Assembly (NCBI GenBank): GCA_021613535.1 | Contig: CP075492.1 | Location: 9,052,001-9,116,000, forward strand | Origin: Adineta vaga | Taxonomy: Eukaryota > Rotifera | Direction of reading: 5' to 3' | Length of the DNA stretch: 64,000 nt | Position numbers and translations under genes: made by a program | Part shown: piece after piece, positions 52,426-62,804 of the stretch | How the letters are laid out: every line of letters begins with the position of its first letter | Position numbering within the stretch: the first letter of the stretch is position 1 | Notes under the pieces: model-generated | The model's input: the letters and a program-made list of their open reading frames with translations, nothing else | What the model was told of the DNA's origin: nothing | The model's database searches: none

Positions 52426-53473
52426 ATGTCAAATACAGTCGATTCTTTATTTGCTTTTTATACACAACAAGTAGCAATCTACGCCGGATTACCTATTTTG
52501 ATTGCTGGCGTTCTTGGAGAAATATTAAATATTATTATATTTCTTAGTCTTCAAACTTTTCGACAAAATTGATGTGCATTCTATTTATTAACTATGTCTT
52601 GTGTGAATATCGGACAATTACTTACAGGTTTACTTATTCGTATTCTTATTACTGGTTTTGGCATTGATCTAACAGTTCAATCAATATTTTATTGTAAATT
52701 TCGACAATATATTCGTCAAGTATGTGCATTGATATCTCTAACATGTTTATGTTTTGCTACTCTCGATCAATACTTGACTACTTGTTCACGTGTTCGTTGG
52801 CAAAAATGGAGTAGTATCAAAATAGCACGGCGTTTATGTGCAATAACTATTCTATTTTGGATTCTTCATAGCATTCCTACTTTTCTCTACTTCAATATAG
52901 TTCAATCAACAATTACTGGTCGATTGATTTGTATCCTAACGGATGCAAGATATTCGCTATATTTTACTTATGTTTATATAACCATCTTTACAGGATATCT
53001 GCCCGTATTTATTTGTACTTTATTTGGTTTATTAGCTTATTACAATGTCCGACGATTGGCATATCGAACAGTTCCTTTAGTTCGACGTGAATTAGACAAA
53101 CAATTAACGATCATGGTTTTAATTCTTGATATTTACAATTTTATTGCTCTTATACCATATCCTATCATACTTGTGCTGACTTTAGTAACAAGCATAACTC
53201 AAAATCCAGTAATTGCTCAACAGATCAACTTTGTTAGTGATCTAACATCTTATACTTATTTCTCCTATTTTGCTGTAAGTATGTCGCAGATTTTATTCAT
53301 TTGAATTTTTATTACTTAATTTTTAGTGTCCATTTTATATATATATTTGTACGTCTGAACGATTTCGCCGACAATTACATCATGTTCTATTCAAAGTTTA
53401 CCTGGAAAAAAGGCGTCGACAAAAACAAATTACGCCATTTGAATTAAAAGTCTTTGAAGAAACTAGATGCTAA
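52426..53473 (+). pseudogene. orphan class A GPCR with in-frame TGA
   Basis: Receptor related in layout to the one at 1489-2533. Exons 52426..53274 and 53327..53473 with one intron inside TM7 (YFSYFA | CPFYIY), the same relative place. The full frame is 331 codons, but codon 49 is TGA (52570-52572), just after helix 1 in FLSLQTFRQN. Reading continues undisturbed with CAFYLLTMSCVNIGQL, so a single substitution accounts for the break. Helix 3 ends CFATLDQYLTT (DQY for DRY), TM4 contains FWILHSIPTFLY as in the first receptor, and the C-tail has SERFRRQLHHVLF. Either a recent pseudogene, a nonsense allele or a sequence error. Re-initiation at Met 52594 would lack helix 1. Confidence 0.85.
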
Positions 53474-53667
53474 ATAAAGTAGAAGAGGAAAACAAGTTCC
53501 CGGATCATTGTTGTTGGGTCAGAATCGTGCAGTATATGTTCGGTCGTTTACTAATTGAATGAAACGTGTCACTGGTCACTTGTTAATTCAGTCTTTCGTT
53601 TTCTCAAATTTATCTTGTCTTTTTTCTCCCAACTATTTATTTAATGATGTATGTGCTTTCTATCCTT

Positions 53668-53699
<32 letters not shown>

Positions 53700-53912
53700 T
53701 ATTTTCAACTATCAGACAATGTGACAAGATTAAAAGAATAAATCTTTATGAGGTATCTATGAATATACTGATATAAAAAATTATGACCATGACTGTCTAT
53801 GTCTTTCAACATGATAGCACATAGACGAGAGGCCTAGGTCATTGCCCGTTGAGTGTAGGTCGCACAAGTGAAGTATAGCTATGCATTCACCGTTACAACT
53901 GGTCGATAATAT
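53474..53912. other. intergenic between GPCR and orphan ORF
   Basis: (TA)n at 53669-53694, otherwise AT-rich. It lies between convergent stops and should contain both 3' UTRs. Confidence 0.5.
53669..53694. repeat. (TA)n microsatellite
   Basis: Uninterrupted TA run of 26 nt. Confidence 0.9.
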
Positions 53913-54458
53913 TTAGATATTAAATTCGTCTTCCCAATCTTTTCGTCGATACGATTTCATTCCTTTTGTCTTTCCCGATGATTTTTTGCCACGACCACGA
54001 AACACTATCACTCCACCTCTTGCAAGACAACCCTTACATGGTGTTTCATGTTTTCTATGTAATTGCCGTTTTAATGGATATTCATGATCATTAAATGGTA
54101 CATCAATCCATGTATCTATTGTCTCTTGTTCTTCCAATGAAATATTGTTTCGTTTCCCATTTACTAATTGATATTGTCGAGCGCGATCATAATCCTCAAA
54201 ACATCCACCAGAAAACGCTCGCGCGAATGGGCTGACTTTACTATTGGATGTCATATGCATAGGTATCATTTTTCGAATCGGTAGTTGATTTTCTTCAGTG
54301 TTCAATAATTCCCATCGATTGGATTTTGATAATGAAAGAGGAACGGAATTATTCTTCTCGAGAAGAAACTTTCCACGGTTAGCAATACGTTCAAATTCAT
54401 TTCGTCTTATCGTAGCATTTGTTCGTACTCCTTGCCGTTTGCCTTGTCGTTGTGGCAT
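53913..54458 (-). CDS. hypothetical basic protein
   Basis: Single-exon ORF of 181 residues, unrecognised. Strongly basic at both ends: the N-terminus reads MPQRQGKRQGVRTNATIRR and the C-part GRGKKSSGKTKGMKSYRRK, closing with an acidic WEDEFNI. The centre has SPFARAFSGGCFEDYDRARQ and ETPCKGCLARGG (CxxC). No signal peptide or membrane helix. Composition suggests a nuclear or RNA/DNA-associated protein; this is inference from charge only. Base use resembles neighbours. Confidence 0.55.
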   Translation of the reverse strand: MPQRQGKRQGVRTNATIRRNEFERIANRGKFLLEKNNSVPLSLSKSNRWELLNTEENQLPIRKMIPMHMTSNSKVSPFARAFSGGCFEDYDRARQYQLVNGKRNNISLEEQETIDTWIDVPFNDHEYPLKRQLHRKHETPCKGCLARGGVIVFRGRGKKSSGKTKGMKSYRRKDWEDEFNI

Positions 54459-55991
54459 TTCGAACTTGTTACCAAAGAACGTCTTAACTACTTCATATAT
54501 ACTTCATACGAAGCTGAAATTACATCATTACAAGACATGTGCATTGTTTCATGTAATGTTGAAATTCAATGAGTCATCATAACCAAAGAAACCTAATCTG
54601 TGCATTAGTTATATTATTTTTATGAGAAAGAGAAAGAAAGGAATGAACTTAACTGTTATTAATACTTTTAAAATACAGTATTCGAGGACAGTTCTAATAC
54701 TTTTAAAATATGTACATTAAGTATTTAAATTTAAATTCTCAAAGACCTTCCATCGTTCAATAACTTCTGATACTATACTTACTTTAAAGGAGTTTTTATT
54801 ATTTCATATCTTCGTATTCGATAGATAGATATTTCGTTGACGGTTCATTCCTCTTTTCATTCATATGTAAAGTGTAATTTGATACGTTTACTTTTACTAC
54901 TTGATACAAGAGGACAAAAAAACCAATCATTCTTGCAACGTTGAATTAATCATGTAGAAAAAAACCTATTGTTACTAGTTCATTTTTTCTTCTGATTGAT
55001 ATTCTACCAAAGAATCACATTTGAAAATCTTCTCAAACATTGTGTTAATTATCTAATATACTAATACTTAAGATCTTTTCAAATGAATAATAGATTCACA
55101 AATCTTTAATCTATGCAATAATGAATATTTTATTTGACTGATTATGTTTGATTACTGTCTGTCTGTAGTATCTCTTTTTTTCTTGTCTCGCAATGAAACA
55201 TCATCAATTCAGTTTTTTTTCTTTGTTTTGTTGTTCAACAAATACAGTCGTTCTAATCTGTCATAGAATTTTTATGAGAAGATAGATCAAAAGTATCTGT
55301 CTGTATATGCTACAGATGATGTTCAATCAGTAATCCGACTAAGAAACAAGGTAAGTTGTCTCAGCCTTTTCTTTCTTTCTTTCTCGTTTGTCCGATGATC
55401 AATATAAAACGATAAACAGATTTTTTTTTCTTTCGTTCTATCTATCATCATTTGCATCTCATTAGGAGATATTCAACGACGGCATTCAAGGTGGGAACAG
55501 ATAAAATAAAAGATGGACTGTTTGTATTAGAACGACAATGGTCGTTGTTTAATTTTATATAGAGATTTATCTCTCTATCTCTCTGTGTCTCTATCTGCTG
55601 TTGTTGTTGTTCGTTAGTTTTTTATTTTATTTCATTCATTGTCTTACGAGTGGAGTGAGTAAGAGTTGTCATCAGCCGGATTTTTTTTCTCATATCAAAT
55701 CATATAGATCGAGGAGTATCGAATGCCAAAAGCATATTTGAATATCCATATACACATATACATGATGCAATAGTACTCTGATATGCGACGATGCCATTCT
55801 GTTTACAAAATATAAGAGAGTATCATACGTCGCGTCTCTATTGAAGATCGATTGACATATGAGCTATTGAGAACGAAAAGTAGAAGAACAATAAAGGCAT
55901 TGTCGAGACATCTGATCATATCGTTTTATCATCGTTTATTTATTCAATTTTTTTTGTCTCTTGATTTTTAAATCAGAACATTCTTTGAACT
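54459..55991. other. upstream region of the EGF-repeat gene, with probable 5' UTR intron
   Basis: 1.5 kb without coding exons. A good donor (AAG|GTAAGT, about 55350) and an acceptor just before the EGF gene start (pyrimidine tract ending AG at 55976) suggest a 5' UTR intron of roughly 630 nt. Pyrimidine-rich tracts with short TCTC/CTTT runs lie inside it. Confidence 0.45.
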
Positions 55992-58921
55992 ATGGCATCG
56001 ATCAACAGCTTGGCTACATCTTTTATGTTCATCTATATTTTAATTCTTTTATCATGGTTTAATCATTTAACAACAGCTGAAGGTACGTACTAGAATAGAT
56101 CAATAGATAAATATTCTTTGCGTTGTTTTTCTTCTGTATGCATTTAAAATGTAGTATGCACGCCGGATGTTTGTAATAAGCATGGTACTTGTATTCCGAA
56201 TACTTCGAATTCATTTACTTGTAAATGTGATACGGGTTTTGTTGGTTCGACATGTAATCAAGGTAGTTTTATCTTGAGTATTATATTTACAGAAGAAAAA
56301 AAAACTACAATATTTTCAATTGATATGATTAGAATTAGATGAATGTGCATCAAATCCATGTTTGAACAATGGTACATGTACGGACTTAGAGAATGGTTTT
56401 CTTTGTCATTGTCTACCGGAATGGAATGGAACTCTTTGTACAGAACCGAAGAGTAGGTGAAAATCGGTTTTAATCGAAGAATCAATGATTTTGTTATTAT
56501 TATTATTATTATTTGAATCTTAGATCCATGTCAATCATCACCTTGTGGTCCATTAGGTAAATGTATTGTGACTAATCAAGTCCAAATTCCATATTACTGT
56601 CAATGTTCTGATGGACAAAATACGATGTTTAAATGTGCTGATCCAAGTAAAGGATTTCAAGTCATTCTTAATAGGAAAAATACAAATTAATTTTAGATCC
56701 ATGTTTACCAAATCCTTGTGGTTCGGGTGAATGTGAAATAACTACAAATTTACTCAATGGTTATATATGTCGATGTTTTGATGGTACTGTTCAAATGACA
56801 AATTGTTCTGCACCAAAAGGTATAATTTTCATTATCATTCGTAAGAACGATATTGATATTCTCTGATAATTCTCTTTTAGATCCATGTACATCAATGCCA
56901 TGTGGTCCACAAGGACGATGTTTAACTTTAGAAGCTGCACCGAAAGGTTATATGTGTATGTGTCAAGTAGATGGTGTTTCTTATACGACTATTGACACAT
57001 GTCCATGTATGTACTTGTATGAATGAAAGAAAAGGATTGTTTATTTTTTGATTATTTCAAATAGCAACAAGCTCGTTTTGTACACATATGACATGTAAAA
57101 ATGGTGGTATATGTGTTCCATTTTCACTCGATGAACCATCATGTACTCCTGGCCAAATCGGCTCTACTTGTTGTCAATGTAAATAAAACCTAGAAAATGA
57201 TTCAAAGTGATTGAGATATTGCTTCTATTTTAGGTCCACCAAATTTTACTGGCTTGCGTTGTGAACAAGGTCTACTTTATATGACATATAAGATCGAGGA
57301 AACGTTTCTGTTCATTTTTTAGAAATTGATTTTTGCTCATCAAATCCATGTAAAGAGAATGGACGATGTCTATCAGGTAAAACAGGTTATCGATGCCACT
57401 GTTATGAAGGATATATGGGCGATAGATGTGATGGTAAATGATAATATCTTGATGGACGTTTTTCTCTTTCATTGATTTATATTCTTTAGTAAAAATCACA
57501 GGTTCTGGTTGTGCATCAAATCCATGTACAGTTGGCATTTGTTATCAATTAAAAGATGGAGGTTCATATGTATGCATCTGTCCAGATGGGACACTCAATC
57601 TCTCATGCAATTCATCAAGTATGCTAATTTCAAACTATCTTTGTATTCATCTATTGCGAAATCAAATTTAGATGTAACACAGAATCTATTTACATTACCA
57701 CCTCTACCACTACAACAAACAAACGACACCAGAAACAATGACATTAATTGGTCCTAATCCAAAATTTCGTGGAGGTGCAAGTGTAAACATTGGTTCTCCA
57801 GTTTCAACTTGCAGTCCATCAGCTAAAGACGTATGCAATGGTGGTCACTGTGTTCTGATTGAAACAGGTGTATATGCTTGTCGTTGTCGAGAAGGTTACA
57901 CGGGTGCTTATTGTGAAAACAGTTGAGTATATTATTCAGACAGTTAGACATCTTATATTACCTATACTATGTTTTTTCGTTAAAATTAGATATTAATGAA
58001 TGTGCATCAAATCCTTGGTAAATTCTCAACAATACATTTTAGGATCTTATTTTTCTAAAATAATTATATAATTTTAGCTTGGGTGGTGCAACATGTTATG
58101 ATCTAATTAATGCATATGCTTGTTTTTGTCCTGATCGAGTATTTCGACCGCAGTGCAACCTCAGTTGATTCGAATTCAAATACTGACTCAAGTCTACTCA
58201 GTAATAAACTAAATAATACGCTGAAGAAAATCATACAGTAAAAATTCATTTGTTTCTTTTTTCCTTTAGATAAATTATCGGGTAATCAAGGAGAAACATC
58301 ATTACAAACAGAATGTAATTGCCGAAATGGTGGTAAATGTTATTCAAATGGAAATGGTGGAAAATTATGTCAATGTATTCATGGATTTACTGGAACATTC
58401 TGTGAACTATCTATTTGTAAGATTGATCAATTAGAAACGAAAGATATATCCTATTCGTTTTTAGCCACTCGTATCAATGCTGGTCAGATGAGATGTAATC
58501 CATCCTTATGTCAAAATGGTGCAACATGTCAAGAACAAGGATTGAACTCTGTTTGTATTTGTAAACCAGGTTATACTGGTGAACGTTGTGAAAACGGTAA
58601 GATAGATCAAGTTTTGTTTTGATATTGAGCTTGTTTTTGTCGTTTTTTTTAAGAATATTTTCGTTGTCAAGGCAATGGTCGATTTGCTGATGTATCGAAT
58701 TGTAAACAAGGACGTTATTTTGAATGTGTTTATTTTGGACAATGTACGTGTGAAATAAGAATCTTTTTAATTTTTTTCTTGTAAACGTAATTTTTCAATT
58801 TATTCATTTAGACGATTTAAATCTTCCAAATGGCATTCTTTATAGTCGTACCTGTCCACCAGGACTTTGGTTCAGTACATTAAATGATCGATGCGACTAT
58901 CCAAGTGCTGTAAAATGCTAA
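55992..58921 (+). CDS. secreted multi-EGF protein with C-terminal chitin-binding-like domain
   Basis: Extracellular protein of 620 residues in 17 short exons: 55992..56082, 56155..56262, 56333..56452, 56524..56646, 56697..56819, 56881..57006, 57065..57178, 57234..57269, 57323..57433, 57490..57618, 57733..57921, 57990..58017, 58078..58163, 58270..58416, 58465..58596, 58654..58743 and 58812..58921. A signal peptide ([14 protein letters not shown]) is followed by about ten EGF or EGF-like modules, mostly one per exon with phase-1 introns. They show forms such as [43 protein letters not shown] and INECASNPC; the D-E/N-E starts fit calcium-binding EGF. The last 70 residues ([50 protein letters not shown]) match a peritrophin-A/CBM14 chitin-binding domain. 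No membrane anchor. The acceptor of exon 11 (57732) was chosen by phase; an AG at 57671 would bring a stop. Confidence 0.85.
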
Positions 58922-59633
58922 AATTGACATTTTTTACTAACTAATGGCAACATGTACACATGATTTTGTTTTTCGACTCTGTTTTCTGTTCTGTTCTCGG
59001 TGTCATTTCTCTTATATCTCACATGGTTAGACTATTCTCTGTAGACATTCTTTGTTTCAGCATCTTATTACTCTGTTTTTGCTCAACATCCTATATATAT
59101 ATATATATATATACAGTACTATATTCTAATTTGTTTTACTCATGAAATCTTGATTATAATAGAATTATTGATGACTATTACAATCAATCAGTTCTTTTGC
59201 TTCGTTCTTCAAATGCTATCGAACAATATCGGAAGAAGACATCGAGTATCTTTGCTTACAAGCAAGCAAGTAATAGAATTGTGCAATGAGCTGATTTCCT
59301 GTTTTCTGTTCTTGTTTGATCAGAAAAGATATGAAGACAGAGAAAAAAAACGAGAAATACCAAGACGACTGTCATCTTTTTTTCCGCTGGCTTAGTTCTT
59401 CAAAGATTGGATTAAGATCACTGTGTATGTTAGAAGAGAAGAAAAAAAGATGCTAATGTCAGCTCAGCTTCGGCACGGAAAACCAGAGAGATAGAGGGAG
59501 AAAATATGAAGAAGTATTATGCTTAACACAAGTGTCTGCTATTAGATATTTTTCTATTCGTGATTCAATGCAGAATGAATGTGGTCTTCAAGTTTGATCG
59601 TGTTAGTCTTTATTAATCTACGACGTAAATAAA
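58922..59633. other. intergenic between EGF and Ly6-type genes
   Basis: 710 nt with a (TA)n run at 59092-59113. Short frames have no family features. Confidence 0.5.
59092..59113. repeat. (TA)n microsatellite
   Basis: Uninterrupted TA dinucleotides. Confidence 0.9.
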
Positions 59634-60103
59634 ATGAAGTTTTTGATTCGAAAATTCATAAATATGAAGATGTTTTTAATAGGAATTGAAGGACTTCTTT
59701 GTTATCAATGTTCAATGAATTATACGAATGAAGAATGTAATTCAAAGAATTCAACATATGCGACAGAATGTCAACCAGCATTTGATACCTGTTTAACAAT
59801 TGTACTTAAACCTGGTTAGATATGTTTTGTTCAACTTCTTCTATATCTTCATATATTTTGCTTTTTCTAGCTATTCTCGATCAATTATTAATCACAAAAT
59901 ATTGTACAAAACGTAGTGCATGTGAACGTCAATTAAATTACACACAATCTTTAGTATCATGTGAACCGAATGATGAAGGTCGTAGTTGGGGTTGCGTGAG
60001 CTGTTGTGGTGATCGAGATCTATGTAATTATGATCATTCGAATACATTCACATCGAATTGGAAAATAGTTATCTTATTGTTATTGATTCGGAGATTTTGC
60101 TGA
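59634..60103 (+). CDS. Ly6/uPAR-type three-finger domain protein, probably GPI-anchored
   Basis: Small cell-surface protein, 137 residues. Two exons, 59634..59814 and 59871..60103, joined in phase through a 56-nt intron. An N-terminal hydrophobic stretch (MKMFLIGIEG, Met 11) leads into LLCYQCSMNY, the typical first strand of a Ly6/uPAR domain. The Cys series continues as EECNS, ECQPAFDTC, KYCTKRSACE, VSCEPN, GCVSCCGDRDLCNYD, ending in the family's CC....CN signature. The C-terminus is hydrophobic (WKIVILLLLI), consistent with a GPI-attachment signal after NTFTSN. Ly6 proteins are adhesion or receptor modulators in animals; nothing here indicates a venom function. The start may be Met 1 or the later Met 11. 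Confidence 0.8.
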
Positions 60104-60501
60104 GAAAGATTTTCATTGAACGGTGATGATGAACTTTGAACAAATTTTATATATAATTTCTATTTTAGTGCATAATAAAAATTCCACATATTTGATTTAT
60201 CAAACTTGAACTCGTAGGAGATCTTTCGTGTTGTAACCTTTTTATCAATGAAAAAAACATAGAAAATGTTACTAGATCAGATTATATTTGCGTGAGATTC
60301 AACAAATAGAACGCTTTTTTTTCTTCTTCCATTTCCTCTACATTTCCATTTTAATTACATACATTGCTCGTCATCAATAGCACACAAATAATCGATAATT
60401 AATAGTATGAAAATGCACAATTCATATCTATACTACGAAATAAGAAACGCGCGTCAAATCAATGATACTTAGTTTTTTTCTTCTTCTAATCTTTCTCAAC
60501 A
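60104..60501. other. intergenic
   Basis: About 400 nt, AT-rich. Presumed 3' UTR of the Ly6-type gene and 5' flank of the next ORF. Nothing else seen. Confidence 0.5.
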
Positions 60502-60801
60502 ATGTCAAAGATTATTCAGAAATCAATCGATGGTAGTTATGAAACTGAACAAACATCAATAAAATTTCATTTTCTCGATTGTAATTGTCAATGTTGTGGT
60601 GAAAAACAACAATATATTCCTAATAAAAATATTCATTCTTATCAACAACTGTATTCTCAGATGTTAAAAACACTTATCAAACCATACTATGCTCTTGATT
60701 GTACGTGTCAATGTGGAAAAGATCTCAAACAACTAACAGGATTTTCTACAGATACTGGTATTCGACGATTTAATCAATCAGATGAGGGGAAAACTATGTA
60801 G
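60502..60801 (+). CDS. small CxC-rich hypothetical protein
   Basis: Single-exon ORF of 99 residues. Two related blocks separated by about 40 residues: FHFLDCNCQCCGEKQQY and YYALDCTCQCGKDLKQL. Each is LDCxCQC followed by a basic segment, which looks like an internal duplication that could coordinate a metal or form disulfides. No signal peptide, so an intracellular, metal-bound form is more likely. Not recognised. Its stop is only about 20 nt from the convergent MLYCD stop, so 3' UTRs overlap. Could be a lineage-specific gene. Confidence 0.55.
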   Translation: MSKIIQKSIDGSYETEQTSIKFHFLDCNCQCCGEKQQYIPNKNIHSYQQLYSQMLKTLIKPYYALDCTCQCGKDLKQLTGFSTDTGIRRFNQSDEGKTM

Positions 60802-60820
60802 AAAAAAAGAATCAAACACA

Positions 60821-62574
60821 TTAAAGCAATTGGGAAATTTGTTCATCGATATGAACAGTTTTTTTATCAATATAATCGATGCTATTTTGATCAATTTCAT
60901 CGAAACTGTAGTAACGATAATTGACCATGATTGAGAGTGATTGTTTCCAACCACGTTCACTTCGATCAGCAAGCCAATTCAAACGCCAAATAACAGCACC
61001 ATTACGTAAATGAAAATTAGCCACCGGATCACGTGCATAACCAGTTCGAGAATGTTTGATTTTTGATAAATAATATGCACATAATTGCATTAATATCGGT
61101 CGAAGATCCGCCAGAATCTGTTCGTCTAAATGCCAAGTACTCTGAGTAGTAAGAAGAGATTGAAGCCATGTACGAGTTTCAGAAGACATTAATGATGTTG
61201 ATGAAGAATTCAATTCTTCCGTAAGCCATTGACGGAATTCTATAGAAATTCGATAGATTTGAATAATTAAGTTTATATAACTGACCAGGAATTGGAGAGA
61301 GTGAAGAGAATTTTTCCAATTGAGGATGTTCAACATGTAATTGACGAACACAACGTTTAATTAAAGAATTACCCAGTTCAATACCTTTTAAGCCTATAGA
61401 ATCGAAAACAAAAAGTTTATTTTCAATCACTTTCATTTTGAACTAACCAAGTTGAGTAGAAGAAATTGAATAAAATATTGCTGATTTAATTATCGACGAA
61501 TCTTCTTTTTGAATCTCATCCGATTTATCCGATTGTTTAGAAACTCGATTGATAACTAAACAAAAATACAATGAAAAAACTTCATATATTGAGTTCGATG
61601 ATATATATTCACTCGTTTGAATTGAATTCGATATGTCATCCATTAATGCAACATGAAGAATAACTAGAGGATCATTGGGCATCATATGATGAGTGTAAGC
61701 AAAACATCGACTAGAAATAATTCGAAATATATTAGATAATACTTGTAGATAGATGATTACCGATATGGTCCGAGACGTCGTTTTAAATCTGTCCATCTTC
61801 GAATAGGATGAACTGCTTCATAATCAGATATACGTTGAACTAGAATTTATATTAAAATGAGAGTAATAAATCATATCAGAATTCTACTAGAATAGGATAA
61901 GAATATATCGATCAGATTTTTTTACCAGTAATTAATGCGTTAACAGACAGTGGAATGAATAGAGACAAAATAAAAATCTTACCTATTTCACATGGACTTT
62001 GCCATGTTACACGTTCTACTTTCAATAAACCCGTTGTAAACCATGTTGCAAGTAAATCTTGAAGATTATCACTCATTCGTTTGCCATACTCATGTGATTC
62101 TTAAAAAGAAATTGTCCATAGAATGAAAAAGATGGAATGACATGGTTTTATTCAAACCCATTTCTGGTAAAAATTTCAATAAATCAGCACGTAGATGAAC
62201 AAGTGAACGAACACCATCCGGTTGTCGTCCAATTAAACGGAATAATTCTGCATATTTAGGTGTTGTAGATGCATGAATTTTCTGACAATCTTTAATAAAA
62301 TTCGTTGACGTCATTTTTTGAATCTCCAAAGCAAAAAAACAACAACAGATAAAAATCCATCGAATTCAAAATATGTATATACCTGTGTTGTTACTTCACG
62401 TTCATCGGGATGATAGTCTTTTGCGATATGATCAAGAATGGCAATTTTATTATGTTTATCACTGGTATTATATTGATGAAGAAGTGTTTCGATTTTTGTA
62501 TGTGCTAAAATTGGACTACGTAAAGCCAAATAAAAGATTTCATTTGTTAATGTTCGAATTATTTTTGTATTCAT
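60821..62574 (-). CDS. MLYCD: malonyl-CoA decarboxylase
   Basis: Converts malonyl-CoA to acetyl-CoA and CO2, relieving inhibition of carnitine palmitoyltransferase and so promoting fatty-acid oxidation. Seven exons: 62383..62574, 62158..62323, 61983..62099, 61761..61839, 61448..61710, 61286..61393 and 60821..61239; 447 residues (human 493). Features: [13 protein letters not shown] in the helical N-domain, [67 protein letters not shown] with the catalytic Ser, and [21 protein letters not shown] with the catalytic His. The C-terminus ends ISQLL, with no peroxisomal SKL-type signal. No strong mitochondrial presequence is visible, so the location is uncertain. Confidence 0.95.
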
Positions 62575-62804
62575 TTCTATAAGAAAAGATTATCAAATAT
62601 ATTCATCTTGATATTCAAATAGTGCTGATAGTAAATAGAATCATGACACTGTTAAAAGATAGATGAATTTATTGTTATTGTAGAATAAAAGTCAAATATT
62701 ATCACATAAAATACTTAAAATGCGATCACAAACGATAAAATAATTATCAAAAAAAAACGAATAACAAAGGAAGACAGTATCTAGTAAATATATTTGTGAG
62801 ATTA

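Noticed and set aside
52570-52572. TGA in the GPCR read as selenocysteine, given a SECISBP2 gene nearby
   Set aside because: The position is the first cytoplasmic loop, not a redox site, no SECIS-like hairpin was identified, and selenoprotein GPCRs are not known. Nonsense mutation or error is simpler.
58960-59395. Frames of 61 and 81 residues after the EGF gene
   Set aside because: Hydrophobic low-complexity sequence over a TA repeat, with no splice partner or family feature.
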